Shown here piece by piece: positions 12,878 through 14,550 of a stretch of DNA of 14,550 bases. The notes beneath the pieces were generated by a model. It had not been told where the DNA came from. It did no database searches and was given only the letters and a program-made list of their open reading frames with translations. Every line of letters starts with the position of its first letter. The stretch's first letter is position 1. The stretch is taken from contig JASHUH010000104.1 of the NCBI GenBank assembly GCA_030040115.1, positions 1 to 14,550 on the forward strand. Direction: 5' to 3'. The position numbers were made by a program, and so were the translations under genes. This stretch comes from Acidobacteriaceae bacterium. Lineage in GTDB: Bacteria; Acidobacteriota; Terriglobia; Terriglobales; Acidobacteriaceae.

Positions 12878-14029
12878 ATGAACAGCGAAGACCCATCCGG
12901 CAGTTCCGTCCCTGCCGCCTCGCGCGAGCGGTTCGGCGCCGCATACCGCGTCCTTGAAATCGCGATTGCCTCCCATGCCTTTCCCGGCTGCGCCTTTGGG
13001 GTGCTGGCCGGCGATAAGGTGGTGCTTCACGATGCTCTGGGCCGCTTTACCTATGACGATGACGCGCCCGCGGTCACCCCGGCGACGGTTTTCGATCTGG
13101 CCAGCGTCACGAAGGTTATGGCCACCACAGCCGCGGCCATGCTGCTTGTGCAGCGCGGCCAGCTCAGCATCGATTCCTTGCTCGGGGACTGGCTACCGGG
13201 CTTCGTGGCCGGACGCGAACCAAGCGATCAAGCCCGCCGGGTCAAGCTGCGGCACTTGCTGGCGCACAACTCGGGACTGCCGGGATATGTGGAGTTTTTT
13301 CGAAAGGTGTCTACGTCTGCTGCACTGCTGCGCGCCTGCTTCGAACTATCTTTGGAAGCGAGCCCGGGCGCCCGAGCCGAATACTCGGACCCTGGCTTCA
13401 TTCTGCTCGGCAAAGCGCTTGAGTCGTGCACCGGCGAACGCCTGGATCATTGGGTGCGCCGCGAGATATGTGCACCGCTGGGGCTGGCGGAGACGGGATT
13501 TTGCCCCGCGCCCGCCCGCCGCAGCTCGATTCCGCCGACGGAAGATGGGGGCTGGCGCAATCGCCGCATGCAGGGCGAAGTCCAGGATGAAAACGCGTCG
13601 ATCCTCAAGGGTGTCGCCGGCCACGCGGGGCTCTTCTCGAATGTGCCGGACGTGCTCCGCTTCGCAGATGCGGTGTTGCGGGCGCAAAGGGGAGAGGAAA
13701 CCGGGCAAGATGCCGGCAAAGAAGCGAACTGGCCGAGTCCACGCCTGTTCGATGCCGCGACAGTGGCGGCATTCGCGCGGCGGCAGGGTCCGCAGGGAAG
13801 CTCGCGGGCGTTGGGGTGGGATACGCCTTCGGAGAAATCCTCCGCGGGGCGATACTTCTCGCCCCATTCGATTGGCCACCTGGGCTATAGTGGCTGCTCG
13901 ATATGGATCGACCTCGATGCAGGCGTGGCCATCACATTGCTCACCAATCGCACCTGGCCTGACCGCGCCAGTCAGCTGATCCGGGAGGTGCGACCGGCTT
14001 TTCACGACGCCATCCGAGAGGCGTTGTGA
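12878..14029 (+). CDS. Serine hydrolase, class C beta-lactamase fold
   Basis: A 383-aa member of the beta-lactamase/penicillin-binding-protein-like serine hydrolases. It has the nucleophile motif S76-V-T-K79 in FDLASVTKVMATT, the second motif Y169-S-D171 in RAEYSDPGFILLGKALE, and a third motif of the H-x-G type in GHLGYSGCSIWIDL (His334). The GEVQDENASILKGVAGHAGL segment (233-252) marks a subgroup of these enzymes. No signal peptide is evident, so it is predicted cytoplasmic, unlike true beta-lactamases, and probably acts as an esterase or peptidase on an unknown substrate. It follows the epimerase gene by 13 bases and is probably co-transcribed. The ribosome binding site is weak. Confidence 0.9.
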   Translation: MNSEDPSGSSVPAASRERFGAAYRVLEIAIASHAFPGCAFGVLAGDKVVLHDALGRFTYDDDAPAVTPATVFDLASVTKVMATTAAAMLLVQRGQLSIDSLLGDWLPGFVAGREPSDQARRVKLRHLLAHNSGLPGYVEFFRKVSTSAALLRACFELSLEASPGARAEYSDPGFILLGKALESCTGERLDHWVRREICAPLGLAETGFCPAPARRSSIPPTEDGGWRNRRMQGEVQDENASILKGVAGHAGLFSNVPDVLRFADAVLRAQRGEETGQDAGKEANWPSPRLFDAATVAAFARRQGPQGSSRALGWDTPSEKSSAGRYFSPHSIGHLGYSGCSIWIDLDAGVAITLLTNRTWPDRASQLIREVRPAFHDAIREAL

Positions 14030-14119
14030 CTGCCATAGACGCGAGCCTTGGCGCCTCGGCGCAGATTTGGGAGGCCCGGAAATTCGACCCCCGGAAACTC
14101 AAGCAGGCTATACGTGGTT

Positions 14120-14550
14120 TTAACTGAACGCGGCCGCCCAGCCGACGCTGACCAGGAGGATGAGCGCCCACCAGCCGAACGCCGCCATGTAGCCGGAGCT
14201 GCGCTTAACTCCTGCCACCGTGGCGAGCCCGATGCTCATGAGCGCCACGGACCAGATGGTGGTGACATCCAGCCCGCTGGCCAGCTTGTAAAGTGCGGCG
14301 CTGGTTTCGAGCGGGTTCAGAAAGGCCCCCACGTTGGTGGGCGCGAAGTTGTTCAAGTTGAACGAATCCGGGGCCAGTCCCGCGTAGATGGCGACGGCCC
14401 CCAGCAGCGCTTTGATGGATCCCGGCAAGGTGGCGTAGAACCATACGGCAAAGACACTTCCGAACTTGGCCCTTCCTCCAAAGACAAAGTTGATGGTACC
14501 CATGAGAATGAGCGCCGCAACGAAAGAGACGATGAGCACGAGAAGCGGGC
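14120..14550 (-). CDS. YIP1-family membrane protein, C-terminal part
   Basis: The minus-strand frame runs off the right edge; about 142 C-terminal residues are visible. They contain four to five hydrophobic segments (for example IVSFVAALILMGTINFVF, SIKALLGAVAIYAG, VALMSIGLATVAGV and ALILLVSVGWAAAF) with the FGGRAKFGSVFAVWFYATLP pattern of the YIP1 domain, a multi-pass membrane domain often found in acidobacterial proteins. The GTG at 14539 is internal, not a start, since the frame stays open beyond it. The gene is convergent with the serine hydrolase gene, with a 90-base gap. Its function is unknown; the family is linked to membrane trafficking in eukaryotes but has no defined role in bacteria. 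Confidence 0.8.
   Translation of the reverse strand, partial: PLLVLIVSFVAALILMGTINFVFGGRAKFGSVFAVWFYATLPGSIKALLGAVAIYAGLAPDSFNLNNFAPTNVGAFLNPLETSAALYKLASGLDVTTIWSVALMSIGLATVAGVKRSSGYMAAFGWWALILLVSVGWAAAFS

Noticed and set aside
12193..12879. 228-codon minus-strand frame opposite the epimerase gene
   Set aside because: Antisense shadow; the plus strand has a signal peptide and all catalytic residues of an epimerase.
12954..13979. 341-codon plus-strand frame inside the serine hydrolase gene
   Set aside because: It is a shifted-frame shadow rich in Arg, Trp, Cys and Pro. The overlapping frame has complete serine hydrolase motifs.
13346..14005. 219-codon minus-strand frame opposite the serine hydrolase gene
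   Set aside because: Antisense shadow with Arg/Pro-rich translation and no supporting start signal.
1..14550. CRISPR array or phage genes
   Set aside because: No regularly spaced direct repeats and no phage structural, integrase or Cas-like proteins were seen.

Overview
The window looks like a chromosomal segment of a soil acidobacterium. I infer this from the gene types and style, not from a marker gene: a secreted PQQ-dependent dehydrogenase with an internal cytochrome c domain, a secreted aldose 1-epimerase followed by a GEVQDENAS-type serine hydrolase, a YIP1-family membrane protein, and a LolA/B-like lipoprotein coupled to mltG. Base composition is moderately GC-rich.

Left part (1-3028): the start of a zinc-type alcohol dehydrogenase/quinone oxidoreductase gene (minus strand, runs off the left edge) is divergent from a TetR-family repressor gene. 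A 37-bp inverted repeat between them contains face-to-face promoters for both genes. Next come the remains of an O-methyltransferase gene, then three genes of unknown function, one of them a secreted 314-aa protein with eight cysteines. A long stretch without credible genes (2978-3659) carries a 10-bp tandem repeat, a short palindrome and a hairpin with a C9 tract.

Middle part (3660-8805): a 758-aa periplasmic PQQ dehydrogenase. Convergent to it is a two-gene unit, mltG (endolytic murein transglycosylase) and an outer-membrane-type lipoprotein, whose stop and start codons overlap as ATGA. ruvX (YqgF) diverges from mltG across a 308-bp region rich in inverted and tandem repeats.

Mobile element (8832-11411): about 2.58 kb bounded by perfect 20-bp terminal inverted repeats, inserted between ruvX and a tRNA-Arg(TCT) gene. 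It carries an IS1-type DDE transposase on the minus strand. Divergent from this is a cargo operon of three overlapping or closely spaced genes: a 75-aa very basic protein with a KGGxxGGxARA pattern, an unrecognised 261-aa helical protein with an acidic tail, and a MazF/PemK-type endoribonuclease toxin overlapping the previous gene. The cargo has its own TATAAT promoter, with a dyad just upstream of the -35 box and a hairpin in the leader. This TA-like cassette as passenger of an IS1-type element is the most interesting item here; its antitoxin is not of a type I recognise.

Right part (11467-14550): tRNA-Arg(TCT) with encoded CCA, secreted aldose 1-epimerase, serine hydrolase of the class C beta-lactamase fold, and the C-terminal part of a convergent YIP1-family membrane protein that runs off the right edge.
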